From: Acidovorax sp. NCPPB 4044
GTDB taxonomy: Bacteria; Pseudomonadota; Gammaproteobacteria; Burkholderiales; Burkholderiaceae_C
Assembly (NCBI RefSeq): GCF_028069655.1
Contig: NZ_JAMCOS010000001.1
Location: 30,001 to 94,000 of the forward strand
DNA length: 64,000 bases
Direction: 5' to 3'
Positions 1 through 12,319 of this stretch are shown piece after piece. Numbering within the stretch: position 1 is the stretch's first letter; each line of letters opens with the position of its first letter. The notes under the pieces are model-generated. The model worked only from the letters and a program-made list of their open reading frames with translations, searched no databases and was not told the DNA's origin. The translations under genes were made by a program, and so were the position numbers.

Positions 1-262
1 ATCAATCGGCTGTTCTTTAAAAATTCATAGAGTCGAATCAGCGTTGTCGGCGGAAAGCAGGAAACTGCACCGTGCCGTCGGCAACTAATTTGATTGCGTC
101 AAAACGAATTAAAGCTTTGCTTTATTTCAAGTAATGACGAATTGTTCTCGAGGTAGTGATACCAAAGAAAAATTCACATTACGGCATAACGCGCGAGGTG
201 AAAGACCTCGCAAGTCCTTGAAATAAACGGAGATACTTCGCAAGAGGTGTCAAAGTTATAGG
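1..262 (+). promoter_or_regulatory. 3' part of 16S-23S spacer with boxA-like antitermination site
   Basis: Spacer immediately upstream of the 23S gene. A boxA-like element TGTTCTTTAAAAA lies at 11-23, matching the site where Nus factors load for rRNA antitermination. Two helices are visible: 122-131 with 217-226 (10 bp) and 194-199 with 205-210 (CGAGGT/ACCTCG). Bases 249-268 form the 5' arm of the 23S processing stem. No tRNA remains in the part of the spacer inside the window; tRNA-Ile/Ala would be expected further upstream. Confidence 0.8.

Positions 263-268
<6 letters not shown>
249..268 (+). repeat. 5' arm of 23S rRNA processing stem
   Basis: GTCAAAGTTATAGGGTCAAG is the exact reverse complement of 3129-3148, so the two ends of pre-23S RNA pair over 20 bp. 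A long flanking helix of this kind is the usual RNase III substrate. The mature 5' end lies within its distal part. Confidence 0.85.
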
Positions 269-3128
<2,860 letters not shown>

Positions 3129-3137
<9 letters not shown>

Positions 3138-3148
3138 ATAACTTTGAC
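3129..3148 (+). repeat. 3' arm of 23S rRNA processing stem
   Basis: Exact reverse complement of 249-268; pairs with it to bracket the 23S RNA. The following spacer to 5S (3138-3247) has no tRNA. Its segment 3198-3209 is also a 12-base reverse complement of 22-33, giving a possible second, outer helix. Confidence 0.85.
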
Positions 3149-3247
3149 ATACCGTCAAGTTGTTATGCCAAGACGTAGTCAAATTACCGCTGATAAAACT
3201 CTATGAATTCGCCATCTTGATCATGTATCAAGGTAGCAACCCTTTAT

Positions 3248-3361
3248 GCCTGATGACCATAGCAAGTTGGTCCCACTCCTTCCCATCCCGAACAGGACAG
3301 TGAAACGACTTTGCGCCGATGATAGTGCGGATACCCGTGTGAAAGTAGGTCATCGTCAGGC
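3248..3361 (+). rRNA. rrf: 5S ribosomal RNA
   Basis: About 114 nt beginning GCCTGATGACC and ending GGTCATCGTCAGGC, whose ends pair as helix I. Internal landmarks include CCCATCCCGAACAGG and GATAGTGCGGATACC. It follows 23S by 110 bases and precedes an intrinsic terminator, so it ends the rRNA operon. Confidence 0.95.
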
Positions 3362-3376
3362 TCCTACAGCCCAAAT

Positions 3377-3410
3377 CGCCCTCAGATCCCTTCGGTCTGA
3401 GGGCGTTTTG
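3377..3410 (+). terminator. Intrinsic terminator of the rRNA operon
   Basis: Perfect 10-bp stem CGCCCTCAGA (3377-3386) with TCTGAGGGCG (3396-3405), a nine-base loop, then TTTTG. It sits 15 bases after the 5S gene. Confidence 0.9.
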
Positions 3411-3501
3411 CTTTGGAAGCCAGAATTCAAGATTCGGATATCGCTTCAACGTTTTGCGCAATTTAGCGCTACAGACCTGCCCCCAGGAGCCGTACTAAAC
3501 G

Positions 3502-4330
3502 CTAGCCCCGCAAGACAAGCGCAAGGTCATCGCCCGGATGTTGGAGCATTCCCAGATGTCTGAGCGCAGGGCCTGCCGTCTTGCGGGGCTCTCCCGCGAT
3601 GCCTGGCGCCACCCGCCGCAGCCGGCGCCTGCACGGTCCGGCTGCGCAAGCGCATCCACGCCGCGGCGGCGCTTCGGGTATCGCCGTTTGCATGACATGC
3701 TGCGCAGCGAGTTTCCAGGCACCAATCACAAGAAGGTGTATCGCCTCTACCGCGAGCAGGTCTGGCGGTACGCAAGCGCAACAAGGCCAGGAGGTACCGC
3801 GGCGAGCGGACACCGCTGGTTGCCGCCATGCGTGCCAGCCAGACCTGAAGCCTGGACTTCATCAGCGACGCACTGGCCAATGGCCGGCGAATCAAATGCC
3901 TGACCATCACCGATGACTTCACCCGCGAATACACCGACGTCGTGGTGGATCTGTCGATGCCCGGGGCCTACGTGGCGCGGGCGCTGGAGCGCGCAGCATG
4001 CTTCAGAGGTTACCCGCAAGCCATCCTGACCGACAATGGCCCGTAATTCACCTGCCGGGCCTTCATGGCCTGGTTGCACGCACGAGGCATCGAGCACGTC
4101 CTGATCCAGCCGGGAAAGCTCACCCAGAACGCCTATATCGAGAGCTTCAACGGCCGGCTCAGGGACGAATGCCTCAACGAAAACTGGTTCGAGACCTTGG
4201 CCCAAGCCAGGCAGGTCATCGCTCTGTAGCGCCAGGGTTACAACGAGGTGCGGTCCCACGGAAGCATTGGCCGGATACCTCCTGCCGCACTTGCAGCCAA
4301 GCACCGCGAACCATCCACCATCAATGCAGG
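3502..4330 (+). pseudogene. IS3-family transposase OrfB, inactivated
   Basis: A DDE integrase-type transposase can be followed across frame changes: N-terminal MLEHSQMSERRACRLAG near 3538, then HTH_21-like FGYRRLHDMLRSEFPG near 3675, then the rve core. Catalytic residues are recognisable: D in LDFISDALANG near 3855, D in LTDNGP near 4030, and E in NAYIESFNGRLRDE near 4140. The gene is dead. There is a frameshift near 3760-3790, a TGA at 3846-3848, a TAA at 4044-4046 where DNGPEF would be expected, and a TAG at 4227-4229 in place of a tryptophan codon. No complete orfA lies upstream. Confidence 0.85.
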
Positions 4331-4369
4331 ATCAGTTAACCTGCAAACCCTGGACCTCTTTCCCAAGGT

Positions 4370-4504
4370 TTACTCCGAAGCCGATCTTGAGGGCTTCGAG
4401 ATCCCCCGCCTGCAGACCTCCTTGACCGCCAGGCCCGCTTCGGCCTGCTTCAGGAAACCGATGATCTGCTGCTCCGTGAATCGACTCTTCCTCATGTCCG
4501 TCAT
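4370..4504 (-). pseudogene. IS3-family OrfA N-terminal fragment
   Basis: 44-codon reading frame starting MTDMRKSRFTEQQIIGF and continuing LKQAEAGLAVKEVCRRG, the typical start of the IS3-family OrfA helix-turn-helix (Tnp_IS1/transposase_8) protein of about 90 residues. Homology stops after the CRRG segment, so the leucine-zipper part is missing. It points away from the orfB remnant next to it and so belongs to a different or inverted copy. Confidence 0.75.
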
Positions 4505-4620
4505 TCTCCAAGTTGACGGACCTCACTACCATTCGGCTGGTACGGCTGTCGGCGAGCAGGTCAGGCGCCCTTTCTTCTGAGGCAAACCCCGGTAAATCGA
4601 AGTGATGGGCTGCGTTACGA

Positions 4621-4636
4621 TTGACGTGCGCGTCAA
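4621..4636. promoter_or_regulatory. Putative LiuR operator upstream of liuR
   Basis: TTGACGTGCGCGTCAA is a 16-bp palindrome with one mismatched pair, 55 bases upstream of the liuR start. It shares the pattern TTnACGTnnnCGTnAA with the perfect palindrome downstream of liuR, suggesting autoregulation. Binding is inferred. Confidence 0.6.
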
Positions 4637-4690
4637 CCCAACTTCCATCGGACAGCGCTGATTTCTTGTCGCTTTCCGTCCTCTCAACCC

Positions 4691-5104
4691 ATGGCCACCA
4701 ACTACACCATCAGCGATCTCGCCAAGGAGTTCGATCTCACCACGCGGGCGATGCGTTTTTACGAGGATATGGGGTTGCTGCAGCCCGAGCGCACGGGGCC
4801 AGGGGGGCGCACACGCCTGTATTCCGCGCGGGATCGGACCCGGTTGCGGCTCACTTTGCGTGCCAAGCGGCTCGGGCTCTCTCTCGCAGAGGCCAAGTCG
4901 ATCATCGACCTCTACGACAGTCCGCGTGACACCGGCGTACAGCTGCAGAAATTCCTGGATGTGCTGGCCAGTCATCGGAAGCAATTGGAAGAGCAGATGG
5001 CCGATCTGCAGGCCAATCTCGATGAAATCCGGGAGCATGAACGAGAAGCGCGTTCACTGCTGTCGAAAGTAGGCAAGTCTGCAAAGAGCCGGAATGCTTC
5101 ATAA
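4691..5104 (+). CDS. liuR: MerR-family regulator of leucine/isovalerate catabolism (LiuR-type)
   Basis: 137-residue cytoplasmic DNA-binding regulator. The winged HTH of the MerR family is at residues 4-70 ([26 protein letters not shown]), followed by an extended dimerisation coiled coil rich in Q, E and L at about 90-125. There is no cysteine cluster for metal sensing, as expected for the LiuR branch, which controls branched-chain amino acid and fatty-acid breakdown genes in proteobacteria. The next gene is isovaleryl-CoA dehydrogenase. Palindromes of matching pattern lie before liuR and between liuR and liuA. Start at 4691 is chosen because the HTH begins directly after it. Assignment as LiuR rests on context and length; a generic MerR regulator is the alternative. 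Confidence 0.85.
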   Translation: MATNYTISDLAKEFDLTTRAMRFYEDMGLLQPERTGPGGRTRLYSARDRTRLRLTLRAKRLGLSLAEAKSIIDLYDSPRDTGVQLQKFLDVLASHRKQLEEQMADLQANLDEIREHEREARSLLSKVGKSAKSRNAS

Positions 5105-5105
5105 T

Positions 5106-5125
5106 TGACGTTTACGTAAACGTCA
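5106..5125. promoter_or_regulatory. Perfect 20-bp palindrome, putative LiuR operator for liuA
   Basis: TGACGTTTACGTAAACGTCA is its own reverse complement. It starts one base after the liuR stop codon and lies about 150 bases before liuA. The core TTTACGTAAACG resembles the LiuR motif described for proteobacteria (recalled, not looked up). Confidence 0.75.
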
Positions 5126-5271
5126 TATCATGCGTGGCTGCGTTTGCAATCCGATGCGGGCGACGGCCTTTCAATGTCCGTCCGCTCCGGATGCGATCTG
5201 CACGGTGCGCATGCTTGGCAGTTCCGAGTCCGCGACGACGGGTACCGCAATCACTGAAGGAGACACCACAC

Positions 5272-6459
5272 ATGAGCATTTCCACATTGCCTGGGCTGAA
5301 CTTCCAACTGGGTGAAGACATCGATGCTTTGCGCGATGCCGTACGGGAATTCGCGCAGGCGGAGATCGCGCACCGGGCCGCGGAGATTGACCGGACGGAC
5401 CAATTCCCGATGGATCTGTGGACCAAGATGGGTGAATTGGGCGTGCTGGGGGTCACGGTGTCCGAAGCATACGGCGGTGCACAACTGGGCTACCTCGCGC
5501 ACATGGTCGCCATGGAGGAAATCTCCCGGGCCAGTGCCTCTGTGGGGCTTTCGTATGGCGCGCACAGCAACCTCTGCGTCAATCAGATCCACCGCAACGG
5601 CTCGGAAGAACAAAAGCGCAAATACCTGCCGAAGCTGGTTTCCGGCGAGCACGTGGGTGCGCTGGCCATGAGCGAGCCGGGTGCCGGCTCCGATGTCATC
5701 AGCATGAAGCTGCGCGCGGATGACAAGGGCGGCTATTACCTTTTGAACGGCACGAAGATGTGGATCACCAACGGCCCCGATGCCGACACGCTGGTGGTCT
5801 ATGCGAAGACCGAGCCGGAACTCGGTGCCCGCGGGGTGACGGCATTCCTCATCGAGAAAGGCATGAAGGGCTTCAGCATTGCGCAGAAGCTCGACAAGCT
5901 GGGGATGCGTGGCAGCCACACGGGCGAGCTGGTGTTCGAGAACGTCGAGGTGCCGGCCAGCCAGATCCTGGGCCAAGTGAACGGCGGCGCCAAGGTGCTC
6001 ATGAGTGGACTGGATTACGAGCGCGCCGTGCTCACGGGCGGCCCGCTCGGGATCATGCAATCGGTGATGGACAACGTGGTGCCCTACATCCACGACCGCA
6101 AGCAGTTCGGCCAGAGCATCGGCGAGTTCCAGCTCATCCAGGGCAAGGTGGCGGACATGTACACCGTGCTCCAGGCGGGCCGCTCCTTCGCCTACACCGT
6201 CGCCAAGAATCTCGACATGCTGGGCTCGGAGCATGTGCGGCAGGTGCGCAAGGACTGCGCTTCGGTCATTCTCTGGTGCGCCGAGAAGGCCACCTGGATG
6301 GCGGGCGAAGGCGTCCAGATCTTCGGCGGCAACGGGTACATCAACGAGTACCCGCTGGGACGGCTCTGGCGGGATGCGAAACTCTACGAAATCGGAGCAG
6401 GCACCAGCGAGATCCGCCGCATGCTGATCGGCCGCGAACTGTTCTCCGAAACCGCCTGA
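5272..6459 (+). CDS. liuA: Isovaleryl-CoA dehydrogenase
   Basis: 395-residue FAD acyl-CoA dehydrogenase that oxidises isovaleryl-CoA to 3-methylcrotonyl-CoA, passing electrons to ETF. N-terminal helical domain 1-120, beta domain with [16 protein letters not shown] and [18 protein letters not shown]-terminal domain with [17 protein letters not shown] and [13 protein letters not shown]. The catalytic glutamate is in the [11 protein letters not shown] segment, and the usual short-chain position is alanine ([11 protein letters not shown]). That combination is diagnostic of isovaleryl-CoA dehydrogenases. The ATG at 5272 follows GAAGGAGA with proper spacing; an upstream in-frame ATG at 5134 would add a proline/arginine-rich leader and is rejected. 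Preceded by liuR and an operator-like palindrome; liuB, liuC and liuD lie about 24 kb away. Confidence 0.95.
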   Translation: MSISTLPGLNFQLGEDIDALRDAVREFAQAEIAHRAAEIDRTDQFPMDLWTKMGELGVLGVTVSEAYGGAQLGYLAHMVAMEEISRASASVGLSYGAHSNLCVNQIHRNGSEEQKRKYLPKLVSGEHVGALAMSEPGAGSDVISMKLRADDKGGYYLLNGTKMWITNGPDADTLVVYAKTEPELGARGVTAFLIEKGMKGFSIAQKLDKLGMRGSHTGELVFENVEVPASQILGQVNGGAKVLMSGLDYERAVLTGGPLGIMQSVMDNVVPYIHDRKQFGQSIGEFQLIQGKVADMYTVLQAGRSFAYTVAKNLDMLGSEHVRQVRKDCASVILWCAEKATWMAGEGVQIFGGNGYINEYPLGRLWRDAKLYEIGAGTSEIRRMLIGRELFSETA

Positions 6460-6490
6460 CGCTTCCCACAACCACCCAGAAAGCAACTGC

Positions 6491-7153
6491 ATGACCGCTC
6501 CCAATATCGAAGAATTGTTCGTTCACAACCGTGCCTGGGCCGCACGGATGGAGGGGGAGCGGCCCGGCTTCTTCACGGGCCTGATGGCGCAGCAGAAGCC
6601 CCGTTACATGTGGGTGGGCTGTTCCGACAGCCGCGTGCCGGCCAACCAGATCACCGGGCTGGAGCCTGGAGAGGTCTTCGTGCACCGCAACGTGGCGAAC
6701 GTGGTGGTGCCCACGGACCTGAACTGCCTCTCCACGATCCAGTACGCGGTGGACCAATTGCTGGTCGAGCACCTCATGGTGGTGGGCCACTATGGCTGCG
6801 GCGGCGTGCGCGCGGCGCTGGAGGACATCCGCGTGGGCCTGGCGGACAACTGGATCCGCCACGTCAAGGATGTGCGCGACCGCCACCGCGCACTGATCGC
6901 GTCGATTCCGGCCGCCTGGCAACTCGATGCGCTGTGCGAGCTCAACGCCATCGAACAGGTGGTCAACACTGCGCAGACCACCGTCATGTCCGACGCCTGG
7001 GCGCGGGGCCAGAAGGTCACGCTGCACGGCTGGTGCTACGGCCTGAAGGATGGCCTCATCAACAACCTGAACATGACGGTGTCGGGCACCGAAGGGCTCG
7101 ATACCGTCTACAAGGCCGCGGTGCAGGGCGTGGCCGACCGCCGCCGCGAGTAG
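6491..7153 (+). CDS. can: Beta-class carbonic anhydrase
   Basis: 220-residue zinc enzyme interconverting CO2 and bicarbonate in the cytoplasm. Zinc ligands are visible in WVGCSDSRVPANQI (Cys, with the Asp-Arg dyad) and VVGHYGCGGVRAAL (His, Cys), giving the beta-class set C-D-R-H-C. Length is normal for the family. It starts 31 bases after liuA, so it is probably cotranscribed. A local bicarbonate supply would suit the biotin-dependent methylcrotonyl-CoA carboxylase (LiuB/LiuD) of the same pathway; that link is an inference. Confidence 0.95.
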   Translation: MTAPNIEELFVHNRAWAARMEGERPGFFTGLMAQQKPRYMWVGCSDSRVPANQITGLEPGEVFVHRNVANVVVPTDLNCLSTIQYAVDQLLVEHLMVVGHYGCGGVRAALEDIRVGLADNWIRHVKDVRDRHRALIASIPAAWQLDALCELNAIEQVVNTAQTTVMSDAWARGQKVTLHGWCYGLKDGLINNLNMTVSGTEGLDTVYKAAVQGVADRRRE

Positions 7154-7183
7154 CCGGAACGCACCGCCCCCCAAGGAGGCCCG

Positions 7184-9022
7184 ATGGAGCAGCCGACCAT
7201 GTTTCCCCGGCGTCTCGATTCCGCTGCCGCCTACGGCATCGCGCAGGCGATGATGGATGGATTCAATCGCCATTACCGCCTGTTCCGCGCGGAGTCCGCG
7301 CGGGCCAAGCACCGTTTCGAGACTTCGGACTGGCCCGGGCAGCAGCGCGCGCAGCGCGAGCGCATCGAGTTCTACGACCTGCGCGTGAAGGAGTGCGTGC
7401 GGCGGCTCGAAAAGGAATTCGCCGCCGGAGAGCAGCCGATGGAGGTGTGGTACCAGGTCAAGCTGCACTACATCGGCCTGCTGGTGGGGCACCGCCAGCC
7501 GGAGCTGGCCGAGACCTTCTTCAATTCGGTGACCACCAAGATCCTGCATCGCACGCACTTCCACAACGATTTCATCTTCGTGCGCCCGGCGATCAGCACC
7601 GAATACCTCGAGAACGACGAGCCCGGCGCGCGGCCCACCTACCGCGCCTACTATCCCGCGCCCGCCACGCTGCAGGAAACGCTGGTGCGCGTCGTCGACA
7701 ACTTCCAGCTGCAGGGCGAGTTCGAGGATCTGGCGCGCGACACCGGGCGCGTGGCCGAGGTGCTGCTGGAGCGGCTCGGCCCGGGCAAGTGGCGCGCCAA
7801 CTTCCAGATCCAGGTGCTGTCCAGCCTGTTCTACCGCAACAAGGGGGCCTACCTCGTCGGCAAGATCATCAACGGGTTCCAGGAATTCGCGTTCGCGCTG
7901 CCGATCCTGCACGGCCCCGGTGGCCGCTACGTGATCGATGCGGCACTGTTCGGCGAGGACGACCTGCAGATGCTGTTCAGCTTCGCGCGGGCGTATTTCA
8001 TGGTGGACATGGAGATCCCGAGCGCCTACGTGCAGTTCCTGCGCAGCCTCATGCCGCGCAAGCCGCGCGCGGAGCTGTACAACGCGCTCGGCCTCGCCAA
8101 GCAGGGCAAGACGCTTTTCTACCGTGATTTCCTGCACCACCTGCGCTATTCCAGCGACCGCTTCCGCATCGCGCCCGGCATCAAGGGCATGGTGATGCTG
8201 GTGTTCGACCTGCCGTCGTTCCCGTTCGTGTTCAAGGTCATCAAGGACTACTACCCGCCGCAGAAGGACACGACGCGCGAGCAGATCAAGGGCAAATACC
8301 TGCTCGTGAAACAGCACGACCGCGTGGGCCGCATGGCCGACACGCTGGAGTACAGCGAAGTGGCGTTCCCGCGCGAGCGCTTCGAGGACGACCTCATCGC
8401 CGAGATCGAGAAGTTCGCGCCCAGCCAGCTGGAGATCAGCGACCGCGACGGCGACGGCCAGATCGAGGTGATCCTGAAGCACGTCTACATCGAGCGCCGC
8501 ATGATCCCGCTCAACATCTACCTGCAGGAAGCGTTCGATGCCGGCCTGCACGACGCGCGCGCGCGCCGGCAGGTGGAGCACAGCGTGGTGGAGTACGGCA
8601 ACGCGATCAAGGACCTCGTGGCCGCCAACATCTTCCCGGGCGACATGCTCTGGAAGAACTTCGGTGTCACGCGCAACGGCAAGGTCGTCTTCTACGACTA
8701 CGACGAGATCGAATACCTCACCGACTGCCAATTCCGCCGCGTGCCCGCGCCGCGCCACGAAGAGGACGAGCTCTCGGGCGAGGTCTGGTGGGCCGTGGGC
8801 CCGCGCGATGTCTTCCCCGAGACATTCGGCCCCTTCCTGCTGGGCAACGATGCCGTGCGCGAGGTGTTCCTGCGCCACCACGCCGACCTGCTCGATCCGG
8901 CGTTCTGGCAGTCGCACAAGGAGCGCATCCAGGCGGGGCACATGTACGACGTGTTCCCCTACGACGCCGACCGGCGGTTCCCGCACGGCGGCGCGGCTGC
9001 GCCGCCTCCCACGCCTTCGTGA
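7184..9022 (+). CDS. aceK: Isocitrate dehydrogenase kinase/phosphatase
   Basis: 612-residue bifunctional enzyme that phosphorylates and dephosphorylates isocitrate dehydrogenase, switching carbon between the TCA cycle and the glyoxylate shunt. The regulatory domain covers roughly the first 310 residues. The kinase-like part has the nucleotide loop [17 protein letters not shown], the lysine in [12 protein letters not shown], and the catalytic/metal segment [20 protein letters not shown]. Length and ends match the family (about 570-610). A GGAGG ribosome-binding site precedes the ATG at 7184; an internal ATG at 7199 is also possible. Position behind leucine-catabolism genes that yield acetyl-CoA is physiologically sensible. 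Confidence 0.96.
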   Translation: MEQPTMFPRRLDSAAAYGIAQAMMDGFNRHYRLFRAESARAKHRFETSDWPGQQRAQRERIEFYDLRVKECVRRLEKEFAAGEQPMEVWYQVKLHYIGLLVGHRQPELAETFFNSVTTKILHRTHFHNDFIFVRPAISTEYLENDEPGARPTYRAYYPAPATLQETLVRVVDNFQLQGEFEDLARDTGRVAEVLLERLGPGKWRANFQIQVLSSLFYRNKGAYLVGKIINGFQEFAFALPILHGPGGRYVIDAALFGEDDLQMLFSFARAYFMVDMEIPSAYVQFLRSLMPRKPRAELYNALGLAKQGKTLFYRDFLHHLRYSSDRFRIAPGIKGMVMLVFDLPSFPFVFKVIKDYYPPQKDTTREQIKGKYLLVKQHDRVGRMADTLEYSEVAFPRERFEDDLIAEIEKFAPSQLEISDRDGDGQIEVILKHVYIERRMIPLNIYLQEAFDAGLHDARARRQVEHSVVEYGNAIKDLVAANIFPGDMLWKNFGVTRNGKVVFYDYDEIEYLTDCQFRRVPAPRHEEDELSGEVWWAVGPRDVFPETFGPFLLGNDAVREVFLRHHADLLDPAFWQSHKERIQAGHMYDVFPYDADRRFPHGGAAAPPPTPS

Positions 9023-9102
9023 TCGCGGGGCCCGGCCGGCAGCGCACCGGCGGCCCCGCGCCCTGCATTCCTTCCATCCCTTTCCCACCAGGAGACATCC
9101 GC

Positions 9103-10290
9103 ATGCAACCCCAGGACCCCATCGTCATCATCGGCGCCGCGCGCACCCCCATGGGCGCATTCCAGGGCGATTTCGCCAGCCTCGCCGCGCACGACCTGGG
9201 CGGCGTGGCGATCCGCGCGGCGGTGGAGCGCGCCGGCATCGCGCCAGAGCGGGTGGGCGAAGTGCTGTTCGGCAACTGCCTGATGGCCGGCCAGGGCCAG
9301 GCGCCTGCGCGGCAGGCCGGATTCAAGGGCGGCCTGCCCAAGAGCGCGGGCGCGGTCACGCTGAGCAAGATGTGCGGCTCGGGCATGAAGGCCGCGATGT
9401 TCGCGCACGATATGCTGCTGGCCGGCTCGCACGAGGTGATCGTCGCCGGCGGCATGGAGAGCATGACCAATGCGCCCTACCTGCTGCAGAAGGGCCGCGG
9501 CGGCTACCGCCTGGGCCATGACCGTATCTTCGACCACATGATGCTCGACGGCCTCGAAGACGCCTACGAGCCCGGGCGCTCGATGGGCACCTTTGGCGAG
9601 GACTGCGCCGCCAAATACGGCTTCACGCGCGAGGAGCAGGATGCGTTCGCCGTGGCCAGCGTGCAGCGCGCCAAGGCCGCCACCGACTCGGGCGCCTTCG
9701 CGGCCGAGATCGCCCCGGTGACCGTGAAGACGCGCGCGGGCGAGACGGTGGTCTCGGCCGACGAGGGCCCCGGCAAGGTGCGTCTGGACAAGATCCCCAC
9801 GCTCAAGCCGGCTTTTCGCAAGGACGGCACCATCACCGCCGCTTCCAGTTCCAGCATCAACGACGGCGCGGCTGCGCTCGTGATGGTGCGCGAATCGACG
9901 GCCAGGCGCCTGGGCGCGCAGCCCATCGCGCGCATCGTGGGCCACGCCATGCACGCGCAGGAGCCCGAGTGGTTCTCCACCGCACCCGTCGGCGCGACGC
10001 ACAAGGCCCTGGAGAAAGCCGGCTGGAGCGTGCGCGACGTGGACCTGTGGGAAGTGAACGAGGCGTTCGCCGTCGTGCCCATGGCGCTCATGAAGGAGCT
10101 GGACGTGGCGCACGACATCGTCAACGTGAACGGCGGCGCCTGCGCGCTGGGCCACCCCATCGGCGCGAGCGGCGCGCGCATCATCGTCACGCTGATCCAT
10201 GCGCTCCAGGCCCGCGGCAAGACGCGCGGCCTGGCCACGCTGTGCATCGGCGGCGGCGAGGGCACGGCCATGGCCATCGAGCTGGTGTGA
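9103..10290 (+). CDS. Acetyl-CoA C-acetyltransferase (thiolase)
   Basis: 395-residue biosynthetic-type thiolase joining or splitting acetoacetyl-CoA. Catalytic residues: nucleophile Cys91 in SKMCGSGMKA, His351 in ALGHPIGASGAR, and Cys381 in TLCIGGGEG; NEAFA and GGMESMTN motifs are present. The ATG at 9103 sits behind AGGAGA. It would convert acetoacetate-derived acetoacetyl-CoA, the end of leucine breakdown, to acetyl-CoA, or start polyhydroxybutyrate synthesis. Orthologues are named atoB, phaA or bktB; the sequence alone does not settle which. Confidence 0.93.
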   Translation: MQPQDPIVIIGAARTPMGAFQGDFASLAAHDLGGVAIRAAVERAGIAPERVGEVLFGNCLMAGQGQAPARQAGFKGGLPKSAGAVTLSKMCGSGMKAAMFAHDMLLAGSHEVIVAGGMESMTNAPYLLQKGRGGYRLGHDRIFDHMMLDGLEDAYEPGRSMGTFGEDCAAKYGFTREEQDAFAVASVQRAKAATDSGAFAAEIAPVTVKTRAGETVVSADEGPGKVRLDKIPTLKPAFRKDGTITAASSSSINDGAAALVMVRESTARRLGAQPIARIVGHAMHAQEPEWFSTAPVGATHKALEKAGWSVRDVDLWEVNEAFAVVPMALMKELDVAHDIVNVNGGACALGHPIGASGARIIVTLIHALQARGKTRGLATLCIGGGEGTAMAIELV

Positions 10291-10336
10291 GCCCGTTCCC
10301 GACGGGCCCGGCCGCCGTGCCGGGCTGGAATTCTTT

Positions 10337-10380
10337 TGCTATTTATTTGATAGCAAACTATTGAATGAATCCGCCGGCAT
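10337..10380 (+). repeat. 44-bp interspersed repeat, copy A (intergenic)
   Basis: TGCT-N11-AGCA-N20-GGCAT, between the thiolase and short-chain dehydrogenase genes. The first 19 bases are an AT-rich palindrome (TGCTAT...ATAGCA) in otherwise GC-rich DNA. Same spacing as five other copies in the window. Confidence 0.85.
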
Positions 10381-10408
10381 GGAGCCTGCGGGAGCCTGAA
10401 AGTCATCC

Positions 10409-11077
10409 ATGGACCCGATTCTTGTCATTGGCGCTTCCCGGGGCATCGGCCTGGAGTTCGTGCGGCAGTACCGCGAAGCGGGCCGCCGAGTGATCGCCAC
10501 CGTGCGCGACGACGCCGGCCGCGCGCGCGTGCAGGCGCTGGGCGCCGAGCCGCTGACCGTGGACGTGGCGCGGCCCGAGAGCGTGAGCGGCCTGTCGTGG
10601 CAGCTCGATGGCGAGAAGATCGGCCTGGCCCTCTACGTGGCCGGCGTGATCCGCCGCCCGGATGCGCGCACGCCGCCCACGCGCGAGGACTTCGATGCCG
10701 TCATGCACACCAACGTGCTGGGCGCGATGCAGGCGCTGCCCCAGGTGGCGCCGCTGGTGGCGGATGCGCACGGGGTGTTCGCCTTCCTCTCGTCCACGAT
10801 GTCGCTGATCGGCAGCGTGCCGAACAGCGGCTCCTGGCTCTACCGCACCAGCAAGGCCGCGCTCAACATGGCCGTGGCATCGGCGCAGCACGACTACCCG
10901 GGCGCCACGCTCATCACCCTGGACCCCGGCTGGGTCCGCACCGACATGGGCGGCGAGGACGGCGCACTGGACGTGCAGGACAGCGTGCACGGCATGCGCA
11001 CGGCGCTGGAGGGCGTGACGCCCGCCGACCGGGGCCGGTTGCTGCACCACGACGGCCGCCGCGCCGCGCACTGGTAG
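10409..11077 (+). CDS. Short-chain dehydrogenase/reductase
   Basis: 222-residue Rossmann-fold oxidoreductase. The NAD(P)-binding loop is ILVIGASRGIGLEF at residues 4-17, and the active-site tyrosine and lysine are in SWLYRTSKAALNM. DPGWVRTDMGG near the C-terminus is typical of classical SDRs of the CsgA/YciK-like group. Substrate is unknown. It lies 118 bases after the thiolase, with an interspersed repeat in the gap, and 59 bases before an acyl-CoA dehydrogenase; an acyl-CoA or carbonyl metabolism role is plausible but unproven. Confidence 0.88.
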   Translation: MDPILVIGASRGIGLEFVRQYREAGRRVIATVRDDAGRARVQALGAEPLTVDVARPESVSGLSWQLDGEKIGLALYVAGVIRRPDARTPPTREDFDAVMHTNVLGAMQALPQVAPLVADAHGVFAFLSSTMSLIGSVPNSGSWLYRTSKAALNMAVASAQHDYPGATLITLDPGWVRTDMGGEDGALDVQDSVHGMRTALEGVTPADRGRLLHHDGRRAAHW

Positions 11078-11136
11078 CGCCGCCGCCCGCCCCCCAGAGA
11101 CCCCGCAACAACGAACGAATGGACGGAGACACGAGC

Positions 11137-12267
11137 ATGCTGCTGACCCAGGACCAGGAAATGATCCGCGACGCCGTGCGCGATTTCGCGCAGAGCGAGC
11201 TGTGGCCGCACGCGGCCCGGTGGGACAAGGAGCACCACTTCCCGCGCGAGGCGCACCAGGGCCTGGCCGCGCTCGGCGCCTACGGCATCTGCGTGCCCGA
11301 GGAATACGGCGGCGCGGGCCTGGACACCCTCTCGCTCGCGGTCGTGCTGGAAGAGATCGCCGCGGGCGACGGCGGCACCAGCACCGCCATCAGCGTGACC
11401 AACTGCCCCGTGAACGCCATCCTGATGCGCTACGGCAGCGAGGCGCAGAAGCGCCGCTGGCTGGCACCGCTCGCGCGTGGCGAGATGCTGGGCGCGTTCT
11501 GCCTCACCGAGCCGCACGTGGGCTCCGACGCATCGGCGCTGCGCACCACGGCCCGGCGCGAGGGCGATGCCTACGTGATCGACGGCGTGAAGCAGTTCAT
11601 CACCAGCGGCAGGAACGGCCACGTGGCCATCGTGATCGCCGTGACCGACAAGGCGGCCGGCAAGCGCGGCATGAGCGCGTTCCTCGTGCCGACCGACGCG
11701 CCGGGCTACACCGTCGCGCGGCTGGAGGACAAGCTCGGCCAGCACAGCAGCGACACGGCGCAGATCGTGTTCGAGCAGTGCCGCATCCCCGCCGAGAACC
11801 TCCTCGGCGCGGAAGGCGAGGGCTACAAGATTGCGCTGGGCGCCCTGGAGGGCGGGCGCATCGGCATCGCCGCGCAGAGCGTGGGCATGGCGCGCAGCGC
11901 GTTCGACGTGGCCCTGCAGTACGCCAAGGAGCGCGAGAGCTTCGGCCAGCCGATCTTCCAGCACCAGGCCGTGGGCTTCCGCCTGGCCGACTGCGCCACG
12001 CAGATCGAGGCCGCGCGCCAGCTCATCTGGCATGCCGCAGCCCTGCGCGATGCGGGCCGGCCCTGCCTCAAGGAAGCGGCCATGGCCAAGCTGTTCGCGA
12101 GCGAGATGGCCGAGCGCGTGTGCAGTGCAGCCATCCAGACGCTGGGCGGCTACGGCGTGGTGAACGACTTCCCCGTGGAGCGCATCTATCGCGACGTGCG
12201 CGTGTGCCAGATCTACGAGGGCACGAGCGACGTGCAGAAGATCCTGATCCAGCGCGCGCTGGCTTGA
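11137..12267 (+). CDS. Acyl-CoA dehydrogenase (short/medium-chain type)
   Basis: 376-residue FAD flavoprotein acting on acyl-CoA thioesters. Signatures: [17 protein letters not shown] and [15 protein letters not shown] in the beta domain, [18 protein letters not shown] and [20 protein letters not shown] in the C-terminal domain. The catalytic base is the Glu of [14 protein letters not shown], the short/medium-chain position, unlike LiuA upstream. The ATG at 11137 is preceded by GGACGGAGAC; an ATG at 11119 is in frame but poorly spaced. Likely the last gene of the + strand operon from liuA. Substrate could be butyryl-, 2-methylbutyryl- or isobutyryl-CoA. Confidence 0.93.
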   Translation: MLLTQDQEMIRDAVRDFAQSELWPHAARWDKEHHFPREAHQGLAALGAYGICVPEEYGGAGLDTLSLAVVLEEIAAGDGGTSTAISVTNCPVNAILMRYGSEAQKRRWLAPLARGEMLGAFCLTEPHVGSDASALRTTARREGDAYVIDGVKQFITSGRNGHVAIVIAVTDKAAGKRGMSAFLVPTDAPGYTVARLEDKLGQHSSDTAQIVFEQCRIPAENLLGAEGEGYKIALGALEGGRIGIAAQSVGMARSAFDVALQYAKERESFGQPIFQHQAVGFRLADCATQIEAARQLIWHAAALRDAGRPCLKEAAMAKLFASEMAERVCSAAIQTLGGYGVVNDFPVERIYRDVRVCQIYEGTSDVQKILIQRALA

Positions 12268-12319
12268 TGGAGCCCCGGGCTGCGCGCGCACGGACGGCGC
12301 GGGCGCTGCCGCGGCGCGG

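Larger units (their letters stand above)
3475..4504. mobile_element. Degraded IS3-family insertion sequence remnants
   Basis: Region between the rRNA operon and liuR that holds a broken orfB-like transposase on + and a short orfA N-terminal fragment on -. In an intact IS3-type element orfA precedes orfB on the same strand, so at least two insertions or an inversion are recorded here. No clean terminal inverted repeats or target duplication could be seen. Location behind an rRNA terminator is a neutral landing site. Confidence 0.75.

Noticed and set aside
6341..9088. Very long minus-strand open frame (915 codons) opposite the carbonic anhydrase and aceK
   Set aside because: It is the mirror frame of strongly GC3-biased genes, has His/Val/Ala/Arg-rich low-complexity composition, and no domain or start signal.
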